Of a DNA stretch of 60,057 nucleotides, positions 8,573 through 17,299 are shown in pieces. The notes beneath the pieces are model-generated. The model did not search any database, was not told where the DNA came from, and saw only the letters and a list, made by a program, of their open reading frames with translations. Both the position numbers and the translations under genes were made by a program. This stretch comes from Gemmatimonadota bacterium (GTDB taxonomy: Bacteria > Gemmatimonadota > Gemmatimonadetes > Longimicrobiales > Gaopeijiaceae). Each line of letters begins with the position of its first letter. Within the stretch, counting starts at the first letter, position 1. The stretch is from the NCBI GenBank assembly GCA_007121555.1, contig SKKH01000050.1, positions 1-60,057 of the forward strand, read 5' to 3'.

Positions 8573-8644
8573 GAGGCGGCAGCCCACGGGTGGCCCGGAG
8601 GGGTTTAGACCCCATCCCGGGCCACCCGAGCTCCCGCCTCTTTT
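8573..8644 (+). terminator. rpsB-tsf intercistronic terminator/attenuator
   Basis: A long two-tier stem-loop. The outer arms are GAGGCGG (8573-8579) and CCGCCTC (8634-8640). The inner perfect 12-bp stem pairs 8587-8598 with 8617-8628, and the apex pairs GGGGT (8600-8604) with ACCCC (8609-8613). TTTT follows directly at 8641-8644. This fits an intrinsic terminator that partly separates rpsB from tsf expression. Confidence 0.8.
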
Positions 8645-8683
8645 CATGACCATACGCCAACCGCTTGAGAGGGGCCTGGCACG

Positions 8684-9286
8684 ATGACCGTAAGCGCCAA
8701 GGAAGTGAAGGAACTGAGGGACCGGACGGGAGCCGGGATGCTGGATTGCAAGAAGGCTCTCGAGGAGACCGGTGGAGATATGGAGGCCGCCGTCGACTTT
8801 CTCAGGAGCCGAGGCGCCGCCAAGGCGGCGAAGCGAGCCGAGAAGGCGGCGAACGAGGGAATCGTGGGTCACTACATTCACCACGGGGGTCGGATCGGCG
8901 TTTTGGTGGAGGTGAACTGCGAGACCGACTTCGTGGCGAACACCGACGACTTCCAGGATCTGGCCAAGGATCTGGCCATGCACATCGCCGCCGCCGACCC
9001 GCTGGCCGTGAGCGAGGAGGATCTGCCCGCGGAGGTCGTGGAACGGGAGCGTCAGGTCTTCCTCGGACAGGTTCGGGAGGAGGGCAAGCCCGAGAATATC
9101 CAGGAGAAGATCGTCGAGGGGAAGCTGCGCAAGTTCTTCGAGGACAGCGCGCTCCTGAAGCAGCCCTTCGTGAAGAATCCGGACCAGACGATCGAGGAAC
9201 TCATCACCAGCGTCTCTGCGAAGACGGGTGAAAAGATCAGTGTAGCTCGATTCGCCCGATTCGCTGTGGGTGAAGCCGACGGGTGA
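8684..9286 (+). CDS. tsf: Elongation factor Ts
   Basis: The nucleotide-exchange factor that recycles EF-Tu-GDP. At 200 residues it is the short form known from Thermus-like bacteria rather than the roughly 280-residue E. coli form. The N-terminal UBA-like part has VKELRDRTGAGMLDCKKAL. The core has VEVNCETDFVANTDDF, which contacts EF-Tu. The C-terminal FARFAVGE block is present. ATG 8684 follows the rpsB terminator by 39 bp. pyrH begins 27 bp later, so tsf, pyrH and frr probably form a unit. Confidence 0.96.
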   Translation: MTVSAKEVKELRDRTGAGMLDCKKALEETGGDMEAAVDFLRSRGAAKAAKRAEKAANEGIVGHYIHHGGRIGVLVEVNCETDFVANTDDFQDLAKDLAMHIAAADPLAVSEEDLPAEVVERERQVFLGQVREEGKPENIQEKIVEGKLRKFFEDSALLKQPFVKNPDQTIEELITSVSAKTGEKISVARFARFAVGEADG

Positions 9287-9313
9287 CCTGCGGCCGCGAC
9301 CTTGGGAGGTCAG

Positions 9314-10036
9314 ATGACGGACGGTGAGGAATTGAAATACCCCCGGGTGCTCCTGAAGGTGTCGGGAGAGGCCCTGGCCGGTGAGAAGGGCTTTGGAATC
9401 GACCCCCCTGTCGTGGACCGGCTGACGAACGAGATCAAGGGCGTACACGGCATGGGGGCGGTGCTGGGCCTCGTCGTGGGGGGGGGAAACATCGTCCGCG
9501 GAACCATCGCATCCCAGAAGGGGATGGATCGCGTCAATGCGGATTACATGGGGATGCTGGCCACCATCATCAACGCCATGGCCCTCCAGGACATGCTGGA
9601 GCGAAAGGGAGTCGAAACCCGTGTCATGACGGCGATTCGGATGGAGGAGCTGGCCGAACCGTACATTCGCAGGCGGGCGCTCCGGCACCTGGAGAAGGGG
9701 CGCGTCGTGCTCTTCGCCGGGGGCACGGGGAATCCGTACTTCTCCACCGATACAGCTGCGGTGCTCCGCGCCATCGAGATGGATGCGGATGTGATCATCA
9801 AGGCGACCAAGGTGCCGGGGGTGTATACTGCCGACCCGGAGAAGGATCCGCACGCCACCTTCATCCCGTCCATCACCTTTCAGGAGGTGGTGAGCCGAGA
9901 GCTAGGCGTGATGGATGCCCCTGCGGTCTCGCTCTGCAAAGAGAACGGACTTCCCATTATCGTCCTGGATCTGTCCCGGACGGGTGCGGTGGCTTCGGCC
10001 ATACGGGGGGAAGAGGTGGGCACGCTCGTGTCCTGA
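9314..10036 (+). CDS. pyrH: Uridylate kinase
   Basis: Phosphorylates UMP to UDP in pyrimidine nucleotide synthesis. It is a 240-residue member of the amino-acid kinase fold. Visible motifs are [16 protein letters not shown] (ATP/phosphate loop), [10 protein letters not shown], and the late [13 protein letters not shown] and [11 protein letters not shown]. The start ATG 9314 has a good Shine-Dalgarno, GGGAGGT, at 9304-9310. A TTG at 9302 is an unlikely alternative. It sits in the widely conserved order tsf-pyrH-frr. Confidence 0.96.
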   Translation: MTDGEELKYPRVLLKVSGEALAGEKGFGIDPPVVDRLTNEIKGVHGMGAVLGLVVGGGNIVRGTIASQKGMDRVNADYMGMLATIINAMALQDMLERKGVETRVMTAIRMEELAEPYIRRRALRHLEKGRVVLFAGGTGNPYFSTDTAAVLRAIEMDADVIIKATKVPGVYTADPEKDPHATFIPSITFQEVVSRELGVMDAPAVSLCKENGLPIIVLDLSRTGAVASAIRGEEVGTLVS

Positions 10037-10061
10037 GTCTCGGTCCTCTGCCGGCCCTCGA

Positions 10062-10077
10062 TCCGGTTCGAACCGGA
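10062..10077. repeat. 16-nt perfect palindrome in the pyrH-frr gap
   Basis: TCCGGTTCGAACCGGA (10062-10077) is its own reverse complement. It is immediately followed by a second hairpin (10092-10110). As RNA it could fold only with a tiny loop, so as DNA it resembles a dimeric-regulator site. It could also be chance in GC-rich sequence. Confidence 0.35.
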
Positions 10078-10091
10078 GAACCTTCATGCAC

Positions 10092-10110
10092 GCGCCCCCG
10101 AGCGGGGCGC
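10092..10110 (+). promoter_or_regulatory. GC hairpin just before the frr ribosome-binding site
   Basis: A 7-bp perfect stem pairs GCGCCCC (10092-10098) with GGGGCGC (10104-10110) around the 5-nt loop CGAGC. It ends 7 nt before the frr Shine-Dalgarno AGGTGA (10118-10123). It could modulate frr translation or protect processed mRNA. Confidence 0.35.
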
Positions 10111-10128
10111 CCCGACCAGGTGAAATCC

Positions 10129-10680
10129 ATGTCCACGATCGAATCGGTGACCAAGCGGATGGAGGATACCCTCGACGCCGTGCGTCGGGAGTTCGGGACG
10201 GTACGAACGGGGAAGGCCACCCCTGCCCTTCTCGACACCGTCCGTGTCGAGGCCTACGGGTCGTCCATGCCGCTGAACCAGGTGGCTACGATCTCGATCC
10301 CGGAAGGCTCGCTCATCGTGGTGCAGCCCTTCGACAAGAGCCTGGCCCCTGAGATCGAGAAAGGCATCATGCAGGCCGACCTGGGCCTGAATCCTGCCAA
10401 CGACGGGAATGTGATCCGTGTGCCGGTGCCCTCACTCAACGAGGAGCGGCGTCGCGAGATGGTCCGGCTCCTCAGCAAGATGGCCGAGGAGGGACGTGTG
10501 TCCATCCGCCACGCCCGCCGGGAGGCCAACGACGAGATCAAGGCCAAGACCAAGGAAGGCGACCTCTCCGACGACGAAGGGCGCCGTCAGCTCGACGAGG
10601 TGCAGCGGCTCACCGATCGCTACATTGAAAAGATCGACCAACTCATGGAGGCGAAGGAAGAGGAGATCATGACGGTCTGA
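10129..10680 (+). CDS. frr: Ribosome recycling factor
   Basis: Splits post-termination ribosomes together with EF-G. It has 183 residues, near the usual 185. Conserved regions include RREFGTVRTGKATPALLD, VQPFDKSLAPEIEKGI, and NDGNVIRVPVPSLNEERR, followed by the long charged helix of domain I. I chose ATG 10129 because AGGTGA lies 6 nt upstream. A GTG at 10120 within that Shine-Dalgarno region is a poorer start. It belongs to the tsf-pyrH-frr group. Confidence 0.96.
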   Translation: MSTIESVTKRMEDTLDAVRREFGTVRTGKATPALLDTVRVEAYGSSMPLNQVATISIPEGSLIVVQPFDKSLAPEIEKGIMQADLGLNPANDGNVIRVPVPSLNEERRREMVRLLSKMAEEGRVSIRHARREANDEIKAKTKEGDLSDDEGRRQLDEVQRLTDRYIEKIDQLMEAKEEEIMTV

Positions 10681-10767
10681 CCCTCTCACCCCCTCCTCGG
10701 GGCAGAGCGCCGGGAGGCGGTCGGCCTCCTTTTGACTTCCATCCTCGCTTCCGGGCATCTTCGAGGC

Positions 10768-11514
10768 ATGAGTACCCAACGGAACGGATCCCCCCTTCCC
10801 CTGGATGGTCCGGTCCCGAACCATGTGGCCATCATCATGGACGGGAACGGCCGCTGGGCGTGCGATCGCGACCTTCCCCGGCATGCGGGGCATCGCGAAG
10901 GGATGAAGGCCGTTCGGGAGGCAATCGAGTCCGCCCTCGAGGCCGGAGTCGGCATTCTCACCCTCTTCGCGTTCTCCACTGAGAACTGGAACCGGCCCGA
11001 GGAAGAGATTCTGGCCCTGATGTCCCTCCTGAAGCTCTACGCGGAGAGCGAGCGAGAGGAACTCATGGATCAGGGCATCGAGGTCCGGATTCTGGGCGAC
11101 CTCTCCCGGGTCGACGCCGGGACCCGGATGGCGGTGGAGGAGATCGAAGCGGCCACCCGAGGAGGGCAGGCGATGCGCCTGAACCTCATGATTTCCTACT
11201 CCGGCCGTGCCGAGATTCTCAAGGTGGTGCGAGGTGTGGCTCAGCAGGTCTCGGAGGGGACGCTCCGGCCCGAGGAGATCGACGATGCCACGGTGGAGGC
11301 CCATCTTCATACACGTGGGCTCCCAGACCCCGATCTCCTCATCCGTACGTCGGGTGAGTTTCGGCTCTCGAACTTCATGCTGTGGCAGCTCGCCTACACC
11401 GAAATTCACATTTCCGGGGTCCTCTGGCCCGACTTCTCCCGGCGGGAGTTCATGGCCGCGGTTGAGGACTACCAGCGCCGGGAGCGTCGCTTCGGCCGCG
11501 TTCCGACGGGCTGA
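10768..11514 (+). CDS. uppS: Isoprenyl transferase (undecaprenyl diphosphate synthase)
   Basis: A cis-prenyltransferase of 248 residues that makes the C55 lipid carrier for peptidoglycan and other glycans. The signature AIIMDGNGRWA with catalytic Asp25, GHREGMKAV, LFAFSTENWNRP, and the C-terminal DLLIRTSGEFRLSNFMLWQ are all present. ATG 10768 has a short purine-rich site upstream (CGAGG). The next genes, cdsA and dxr, continue with lipid and isoprenoid synthesis, a very common arrangement. Confidence 0.96.
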   Translation: MSTQRNGSPLPLDGPVPNHVAIIMDGNGRWACDRDLPRHAGHREGMKAVREAIESALEAGVGILTLFAFSTENWNRPEEEILALMSLLKLYAESEREELMDQGIEVRILGDLSRVDAGTRMAVEEIEAATRGGQAMRLNLMISYSGRAEILKVVRGVAQQVSEGTLRPEEIDDATVEAHLHTRGLPDPDLLIRTSGEFRLSNFMLWQLAYTEIHISGVLWPDFSRREFMAAVEDYQRRERRFGRVPTG

Positions 11515-11531
11515 GGCCGGTTTTCCGAGGC

Positions 11532-12398
11532 ATGGCGATGGGTGATCTGGGCCGGCGCGTGGCCGTGGCCGGAGTCGGGATTCCGTTGGGCGTCGGGATT
11601 CTCTACATGGGCGGGTGGATCCTCGCCGGCGTGGTGATTCTCCTCTCGACTCTGGGGACCCTGGAGGTCTACCGCCTCGCCATGGAACGGGGCTGGCGCC
11701 CGTTCCGGTGGGCGGGTGTGGCCGCGAGCGTCGCCCTGGTCGTCCTGGCCGCTCTCACCGGAAACTTCGTGGACTGGGCGCCGTGGGCTCTCGGCCTCTT
11801 TCTGCTCCTGGCCTTCGGGTCGCTGGCCGGCGCCGTCTTCAGAAGGGGACCGGACGGAGATCCCCTCCTGGCCGCCGGCACCACCGTCCTGGGCGTGGCC
11901 TACGCCGGGGTCCCACTGGCCTTCGCCATCTTTCTCCGAGAGCTTCCTGGCGACCTGGCTTCCGGACCGGGGTGGACCGGAGCCTACCTGGCCATGTTTC
12001 CCCTGGTGGTGACCTGGATGGGCGACAGCGCAGCCTACTTCACCGGGAAGCATCTGGGAAGCCGAAGACTCCTCCCCTCCGTCAGTCCGAAGAAGACCAT
12101 CGAGGGTGGGGTGGGAGGGCTCCTGGGATCCACCCTCGGCGCCATGGCCTTTGCCGCCCTCTTCCTGGGCCCTGGCGATCCCACGGTGCTCCCTCTCCTG
12201 GCCGCGGCTCTGCTCGGGGCCGTCATCGGCGCGGTCGCGCAGGTGGGGGATCTGGCGGAGTCGGTGCTGAAGCGGGAGGCGGGAGTGAAGGATTCCGGGA
12301 CGATTCTTCCCGGTCATGGTGGAGTGCTGGACCGATTCGATGCCATCTATTTCACTCTCCCCCTGAGCTATGCGGCCTTCCCCTTTCTCCTCCAGTGA
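11532..12398 (+). CDS. cdsA: Phosphatidate cytidylyltransferase
   Basis: Makes CDP-diacylglycerol from phosphatidic acid and CTP in the inner membrane, the branch point for phospholipids. The 288-residue protein is almost wholly hydrophobic, with about seven or eight membrane segments. The C-terminal family signature is complete: GDLAESVLKREAGVKDSG followed by LPGHGGVLDRFDA, containing the metal-binding acidic residues. It starts 17 bp after uppS, and dxr follows or slightly overlaps. Confidence 0.95.
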   Translation: MAMGDLGRRVAVAGVGIPLGVGILYMGGWILAGVVILLSTLGTLEVYRLAMERGWRPFRWAGVAASVALVVLAALTGNFVDWAPWALGLFLLLAFGSLAGAVFRRGPDGDPLLAAGTTVLGVAYAGVPLAFAIFLRELPGDLASGPGWTGAYLAMFPLVVTWMGDSAAYFTGKHLGSRRLLPSVSPKKTIEGGVGGLLGSTLGAMAFAALFLGPGDPTVLPLLAAALLGAVIGAVAQVGDLAESVLKREAGVKDSGTILPGHGGVLDRFDAIYFTLPLSYAAFPFLLQ

Positions 12399-12429
12399 CT
12401 CCCCCTCCAGCAAGAACCGGAATTCGGAC

Positions 12430-13599
12430 GTGATCAAGGTCGTGATCCTGGGCTCGACGGGGTCCATTGGTGTGAGCACGCTGAAGGTGGTGGAGCGCCA
12501 CCCGGAGCGTTTTCAGGTGGTGGGCCTTGCTGCGAACCGGTCGGTGGAGCTCCTCGAGGAGCAGGCTGCCCGGCACAAGCCGAGTCAGGTGGTCGTAGCC
12601 GATGAGGAGGCCTACCGGAACTGCCGGGACAACGGGACCCACTGGAGGGGGGGACGAAACGCCCTCCTGGAGCTGGCGAGGCTGGCCGAGGCCGACGTGG
12701 TGGTGAACGCCCTGGTGGGTTTCGCAGGACTCGAGCCCTCGATCCAAGCCCTGAAGGCGGGGAAACGCCTGGCCCTGGCGAACAAGGAGTCGTTGGTCGC
12801 CGGAGGAGGTCTCGTGAAGCAGGCCATGCGAGGTGGGGGGGGTGACCTCGTGCCAGTCGACTCCGAGCATTCCGCCATTCTCCAGTGTCTGGAATGTTGC
12901 CGTTCCGACGAAGTCTCTCGCCTGGTGCTGACGGCCTCGGGAGGCCCCTTCCGGGGCTGGTGCCGTGAGCGCCTGGCGGAGGTGGGGCCGACCGACGCGC
13001 TGCAGCACCCGACCTGGGACATGGGCGCCAAGATCAGCATCGATTCGGCGACCCTGGCGAACAAGGCGCTGGAGGTGATCGAGGCCCACGTCCTGTATGA
13101 CATCCCCTACGACCGGATCGAGGTCGTGGTCCATCCCCAGTCCATCATCCACTCCTTCGTCGAGACTGTGGATGGATCCGTTCTGGCTCAATTGGGGTTT
13201 CCTACTATGGAACTTCCCATCCTCTACGCGCTGACCTATCCGCGTCGGATCACCGATGCGGAGTTGCGGACCTTCGACCCGGTCCGCTCTTCACCCCTGA
13301 CGTTCGAGGAGGTTGATCATGAGGCCTTCCCTCTCTTCCGGATCGGGGTGGAAGCAGGACGTGTGGGGGGGACGGCGCCGGCGGTGTTCAATGCCGCGAA
13401 CGAGATTGCGGTGAGCGAATTCCTCAACGGCCGGCTCTCCTTTCCCGGAATGGCCCGCACCGTAGAGGAGACCCTTGGACAGCTCGGTGCCGTGGAAGCA
13501 TCGGAGCTTGAAGTGATCCTCGACGTGGACCGGTCGGCGCGCCGGACCGCCGCTCGTATCGCGTCGCGCCGGTCCATCTCCGCAGGTGTGGACGAATGA
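12430..13599 (+). CDS. dxr: 1-deoxy-D-xylulose 5-phosphate reductoisomerase
   Basis: The second step of the MEP isoprenoid pathway: DXP to 2-C-methyl-erythritol 4-phosphate with NADPH. Starting at GTG 12430 the protein has 389 residues. The NADPH motif ILGSTGSIG follows at once. NKESLVAGG, the metal-site VPVDSEHSAI, TASGGPFRGW and VHPQSIIHSFV are intact. An ATG at 12370, inside cdsA, would add 20 Ser/Pro-rich residues and cannot be excluded. The stop overlaps the rseP start (ATGA). Together with uppS it supplies isoprenoid precursors and carrier. Confidence 0.95.
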   Translation: MIKVVILGSTGSIGVSTLKVVERHPERFQVVGLAANRSVELLEEQAARHKPSQVVVADEEAYRNCRDNGTHWRGGRNALLELARLAEADVVVNALVGFAGLEPSIQALKAGKRLALANKESLVAGGGLVKQAMRGGGGDLVPVDSEHSAILQCLECCRSDEVSRLVLTASGGPFRGWCRERLAEVGPTDALQHPTWDMGAKISIDSATLANKALEVIEAHVLYDIPYDRIEVVVHPQSIIHSFVETVDGSVLAQLGFPTMELPILYALTYPRRITDAELRTFDPVRSSPLTFEEVDHEAFPLFRIGVEAGRVGGTAPAVFNAANEIAVSEFLNGRLSFPGMARTVEETLGQLGAVEASELEVILDVDRSARRTAARIASRRSISAGVDE

Positions 13600-15056
13600 C
13601 AATTATTGCCACCCTCATCGTTCTTGGCGTTCTCATCTTCGTCCATGAGCTCGGTCACTTCCTGGCCGCTCGCTCGGTGGGCGTTCGTGTGGAGCGGTTC
13701 TCCATCGGGCTCGGCCCGAGGGTGTGGGGCTTTCAGAGAGGTGAGACTGAGTACGTGTTGAGCGCCATTCCCCTCGGCGGGTACGTGAAGATGGGGGGGA
13801 TGGACGACGAGGTCATGGAGAAGATCGAAGGTGGCGCTCCTGCGTCGACCGAGGAGTCCGCAACTGGCGGAGAGGGCGCCGCCGACTCCCCCGATGGCCC
13901 TCCGGCGCCCGTGGATGGAGCCGGGCCCGAGCCCGAGTGGCGTGACGCTGGGGAACGAAGGCTTCACCCCTCGGACTTCGACGCGAAGCCAGTGTGGGCC
14001 CGGGCCTGGGTCATCTCGGCCGGTGTGCTCATGAACATGCTCTTCGCCTTTCTCGCCTACACGGCGGTGGCGGCGGGGTGGGGAAGCGCCGAAGCGGATA
14101 CGACCCGCCTCGGAGAAGTCCACGCCCCGGCGCTGACGGCGGAGGTCTCGGCCCTGGCCGAGATCCCCCAGGGGGCCACCCTCACTCGGATCGGCGACCG
14201 AGACGTCCAACACTGGGGCGAAGTCACCGACGCACTGCGAAACGCTCCCGAGGGCCCTCTGACCATCTCCTTCGTGGAGCCGGAGGGAGAGGTCCGGGTG
14301 GAGATGCCCGCCTCGGCGGAAGAGCGGAGCCGGGTGGCAGGGGCTCTGCGGTACTGGACCGAACCGGACCTGGTCTTCGTTGAGCCCGGCGGACCGGCCT
14401 ATCGAGCCGGTCTGCGATCCGGTGACCGGATCGTGGCCGTGGACGATCAGCGAGTCACCTTGTGGAGTGAGGTCCAGACTCTGATTCGGGAGCGCCCCGA
14501 GACGGAGACGCAGGTCACGGTCCTACGCGACGGTAGCGAGCTCACCCACACCGTGGTTCCCAACGCCGTGGAGGCCCAGACCGCCGATGGAGAGGTTCAG
14601 ACCATCGGCCAGGTCGGGATCCAGGCCGCGAATCCACCCATCACCTATACCCCGGTGGCTCCTCTCGAGGCGATCAAGTCGGGTTGGGACGAGACCGCCT
14701 TCGTGACCGGATTCATTCTCCGGTTCCTGGGTGACCTCGTGACTGGTCAGGTGTCGGCCCGGAATCTGGGGAGTATCGTGACCATCGGAGAGGCTTCGGG
14801 GCAGGCGGCGGCGCAGGGTCTTCCGGTCTTCCTCAGCTTCATGGCTCTCTTCTCCATCAATCTGGCCATCCTGAACCTGCTTCCCATTCCGATTCTCGAT
14901 GGGGGGCATCTGGTCTTTCTTGGAATCGAGGCTGTCCGGGGACGACCGGTCTCGGTGGAGCAGAGGGTCCGCTGGAGTCAGGTGGGCTTCGTCATCCTCC
15001 TCGGCATCATGGCGTTGGCCCTCGGTAACGACTTCCTTCGCCTCTTCGGTCTCTGA
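13596..15056 (+). CDS. rseP: Site-2 zinc metalloprotease RseP
   Basis: An intramembrane protease of 486 residues that cleaves regulatory membrane proteins such as anti-sigma factors. The zinc motif HELGH lies at 17-21 in the first membrane helix. PDZ-like domains occupy about 150-330. The second active-site motif is in LLPIPILDGGHL near the C-terminus. After GGYVKMGGMDD there is a low-complexity Ala/Gly/Glu/Pro linker (about 71-120) not found in E. coli RseP. It overlaps dxr by 4 bp and ends the envelope part of the superoperon. Confidence 0.94.
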   Translation: MTIIATLIVLGVLIFVHELGHFLAARSVGVRVERFSIGLGPRVWGFQRGETEYVLSAIPLGGYVKMGGMDDEVMEKIEGGAPASTEESATGGEGAADSPDGPPAPVDGAGPEPEWRDAGERRLHPSDFDAKPVWARAWVISAGVLMNMLFAFLAYTAVAAGWGSAEADTTRLGEVHAPALTAEVSALAEIPQGATLTRIGDRDVQHWGEVTDALRNAPEGPLTISFVEPEGEVRVEMPASAEERSRVAGALRYWTEPDLVFVEPGGPAYRAGLRSGDRIVAVDDQRVTLWSEVQTLIRERPETETQVTVLRDGSELTHTVVPNAVEAQTADGEVQTIGQVGIQAANPPITYTPVAPLEAIKSGWDETAFVTGFILRFLGDLVTGQVSARNLGSIVTIGEASGQAAAQGLPVFLSFMALFSINLAILNLLPIPILDGGHLVFLGIEAVRGRPVSVEQRVRWSQVGFVILLGIMALALGNDFLRLFGL

Positions 15057-15155
15057 GCTGGTGTGGGGACTGGGTCGGGAACCTGGCCTGGCTCCGAGAG
15101 TCGGCCCGCCAGGTCCGGCCTCTGCGGCTCGTGAGGAAGGTGGGGCCAGGTTGGA

Positions 15156-15977
15156 TCAGAGCAGAGAGAGCTGCGCCGGGCCCGTGGTCTCTCTGAGCAG
15201 ATGGATGTCGACCAGGGGTGTGGGCTCGTCCTGAGGCGCGACCTGCAGCCAGCCCGTCCAGCCCACTCGTTCGAGTGCGGTGCCGACCACTTCCAGGGCC
15301 AGGCTCGGATCGTTGCACTGCGCTGAGAGGTGGGCCAGGAGGATCCCGGTCAGACGGGAGTGGACCAGCTCTCCGATGAAATCGGCGGCGGCATGGTTGG
15401 AGAGATGTCCGTGCGACGACGCGATTCGGGCCTGGACCGAGGGGGGATAGGGACCGGTTCTGAGCAGCGCCTCGTCGTGATTCGCCTCCAAGATGAGAAA
15501 GTCGCATCCGGCAAGGGAGTGACGAATCCCCGTCGTAGGGCGGCCGAGGTCCGTGGCCACACCGATCCGAGTCCCGCAGTGGAGCCCCTCGACGGTGACG
15601 GCCACCGGATCCACGGCGTCGTGGGCGGTGAGGAAGGGGAAAATGCGGAGGTCTCCCACCTCGAAGGCCCGAGAAGGGGAGTAGAAACGGAGATCCTCGC
15701 TCCCCCTGAAGAGATCGGCGCAGACGTCCCGAGTCCCGGCGGTGAGGTAGACCGGGGTGCCGTGCCGACGGGCAAAGACTCCAGCGCCTCGGGTGTGGTC
15801 GCTGTGTTCGTGGGTCAGGATCACGGCGTCGATACTGTCAGCTCCGATTCCCAGGGACTCCATTCGGAGAGCGAGCTGGCGTCCGCTGAAGCCGGCGTCC
15901 ACCAGGATCCGGGTGTTCTCGGAGACCAGGAGGGTGGAATTCCCCCGACTCCCGCTCCCGAGCATGGCGACCCTCAT
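15156..15977 (-). CDS. YycJ/WalJ-type metallo-beta-lactamase-fold hydrolase
   Basis: A 273-residue cytoplasmic metallo-hydrolase. The start MRVAMLGSGSRGNST, the metal motif HEHSDH at 56-61, and the late ILEANHDEALL and SSHGHLSNHAAADF blocks match the YycJ/WalJ family. In Firmicutes that family is linked to the WalRK pathway and to DNA-end processing. Here no WalRK-like pair is adjacent, although a receiver-only regulator heads the same gene cluster. ATG 15977 overlaps the preceding gene's stop as ATGA, so translation is coupled. The exact substrate is unknown. Confidence 0.88.
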   Translation of the reverse strand: MRVAMLGSGSRGNSTLLVSENTRILVDAGFSGRQLALRMESLGIGADSIDAVILTHEHSDHTRGAGVFARRHGTPVYLTAGTRDVCADLFRGSEDLRFYSPSRAFEVGDLRIFPFLTAHDAVDPVAVTVEGLHCGTRIGVATDLGRPTTGIRHSLAGCDFLILEANHDEALLRTGPYPPSVQARIASSHGHLSNHAAADFIGELVHSRLTGILLAHLSAQCNDPSLALEVVGTALERVGWTGWLQVAPQDEPTPLVDIHLLRETTGPAQLSLL

Positions 15978-17299
15978 CGGCCCCGTTCCCTGTCCCAGAG
16001 TTGAGAGAGGAGTCGCTCCATTCCCGGTGTCAGGGAAAGGTCCCGGCGTCCCATCATTCTGCGGGCTGTGGTGAGAAAGGCCTCCTTCCGGCAGACCCCG
16101 AGGTCTTCCCCATGACCCCACGAGAAGGGCTTGACCCAGCGGGGAGCCATGGGACCCGCGAACAGGCTTGAGCCCGCTCCAACCACCGTCCCGGTGTTCA
16201 GCAGGGTGCCGATTCCCGTCTTCACGTGATCCCCCAGGAACACGCCCACCTTCTGGAGGCCCGTATCCACCTCCGTCAGCGCTCCGTTCGCCTCGGCCCG
16301 TGTCGCATCGTGGGACGGGAGGGACAGACGCACGGTTCCGTAGGTGTTCTTCAGGTCGGAGTTCGTGGTGAACGCACCCAGGTTGACCCACCGTCCGACG
16401 AGGGCATGGCCCAGATATCCGTCATGGGCCTTGTTCGTGTATCCCAGGATCACCGAGCTGTCGATCTCGCCGTGAAGCTTGGAGACGGGGCCGCAGGACA
16501 CGCGACCCATCGAGCCACCGAGGAGCGCGCTCCCGGCTCCGATCCATGCGGGCCCCTCGAGGCGTGTGAAGGGCGCCACGCTCACCCCGGGACCCAGATG
16601 GATGGGCCCCCCCCGGGTGTCGAAGACCACACCGGGGGAAATCTCTACGTCGCCCTCCACCGTCACGGGCAGGTCTCCCACGTGCATGACACCGGAGATC
16701 GGAGGCAGGACACGGACGCCGCTTCCCATCCGGTCATGGTGAAGGGCCATGATGTCCCTGCCGATCTGGTGGGGGTTTCGCTCCAATAGGGTCCAGGGGT
16801 CCGGGAGCAGGTGGCCCGGCACTGACTGGGTGGGAAGCCCTCCATCGTCGGAGGAGTCTTCCGGTCCGCCCGAGCCCTTCCCGAGTCCCGGCGTGCACTC
16901 GGCCGGGAGGGGGCGGCCCGGAGGGATGATCCATCCGGTCGTCCGGCCCTCCGTGATCAGGCGCAAGCCCCCTGCTTCCACCCAGGAGTCCCGCGAGGGC
17001 AGTGGGAGGGAGGGGGGCTGCCCGCTGGGAGAAAGAGGAGGCACGTATCGGCTGAGGAAGACCAGGCGCTCGTGATCCTCCGGTGGAGGCGCGCTCAGCA
17101 CCGGGGGGGTCCCCGTTTCGCTGAACCCTTCGAGTTCGGGACGACCCAGGATCCCGGTGGTTCCGAGGCCGGTCGCCCGCTGGATCCGTTCGCGCAGGAG
17201 AAGGCCTCCGTGGAGGATCTCCGCCACGGGCCGCGTTTCCTGGAACGGATGCCATCTCCTGCAGGCCTCGTCTTCGAGAAGATACAGCCGCCGGCTCAT
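15974..17299 (-). CDS. GlmU-like sugar nucleotidyltransferase/acyltransferase
   Basis: A 441-residue protein. Its N-terminus (LYLLEDEACRRWHPFQETRP then VAEILHGGLLLRERI) matches the alternative GlmU family of Bacteroidota, not the classical GlmU pyrophosphorylase start. The C-terminal half (about 200-400) has glycine- and valine-rich hexapeptide turns of a left-handed beta-helix, typical of acyltransferases. I infer UDP-GlcNAc pyrophosphorylase plus GlcN-1-P acetyltransferase, supplying peptidoglycan precursors. The region at 95-180 is variable and Pro/Ser-rich. It overlaps the genes on both sides by 4 bp. Confidence 0.8.
   Translation of the reverse strand: MSRRLYLLEDEACRRWHPFQETRPVAEILHGGLLLRERIQRATGLGTTGILGRPELEGFSETGTPPVLSAPPPEDHERLVFLSRYVPPLSPSGQPPSLPLPSRDSWVEAGGLRLITEGRTTGWIIPPGRPLPAECTPGLGKGSGGPEDSSDDGGLPTQSVPGHLLPDPWTLLERNPHQIGRDIMALHHDRMGSGVRVLPPISGVMHVGDLPVTVEGDVEISPGVVFDTRGGPIHLGPGVSVAPFTRLEGPAWIGAGSALLGGSMGRVSCGPVSKLHGEIDSSVILGYTNKAHDGYLGHALVGRWVNLGAFTTNSDLKNTYGTVRLSLPSHDATRAEANGALTEVDTGLQKVGVFLGDHVKTGIGTLLNTGTVVGAGSSLFAGPMAPRWVKPFSWGHGEDLGVCRKEAFLTTARRMMGRRDLSLTPGMERLLSQLWDRERGR

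Noticed and set aside
8351..9853. 500-codon open frame on the minus strand across rpsB-tsf-pyrH
   Set aside because: It runs antisense to three clear genes, carries no domain signals and is explained by GC-rich codon bias.
10062..10077. GGTTCGAACC resembling a tRNA T-arm
   Set aside because: No acceptor stem, anticodon arm or CCA end can be built around it; it is a plain palindrome between pyrH and frr.
15057..15155. ACCTGGC/GCCAGGT repeat in the rseP-YycJ convergent gap as a terminator
   Set aside because: The 7-bp arms are 20 nt apart, with no T-run on either strand.
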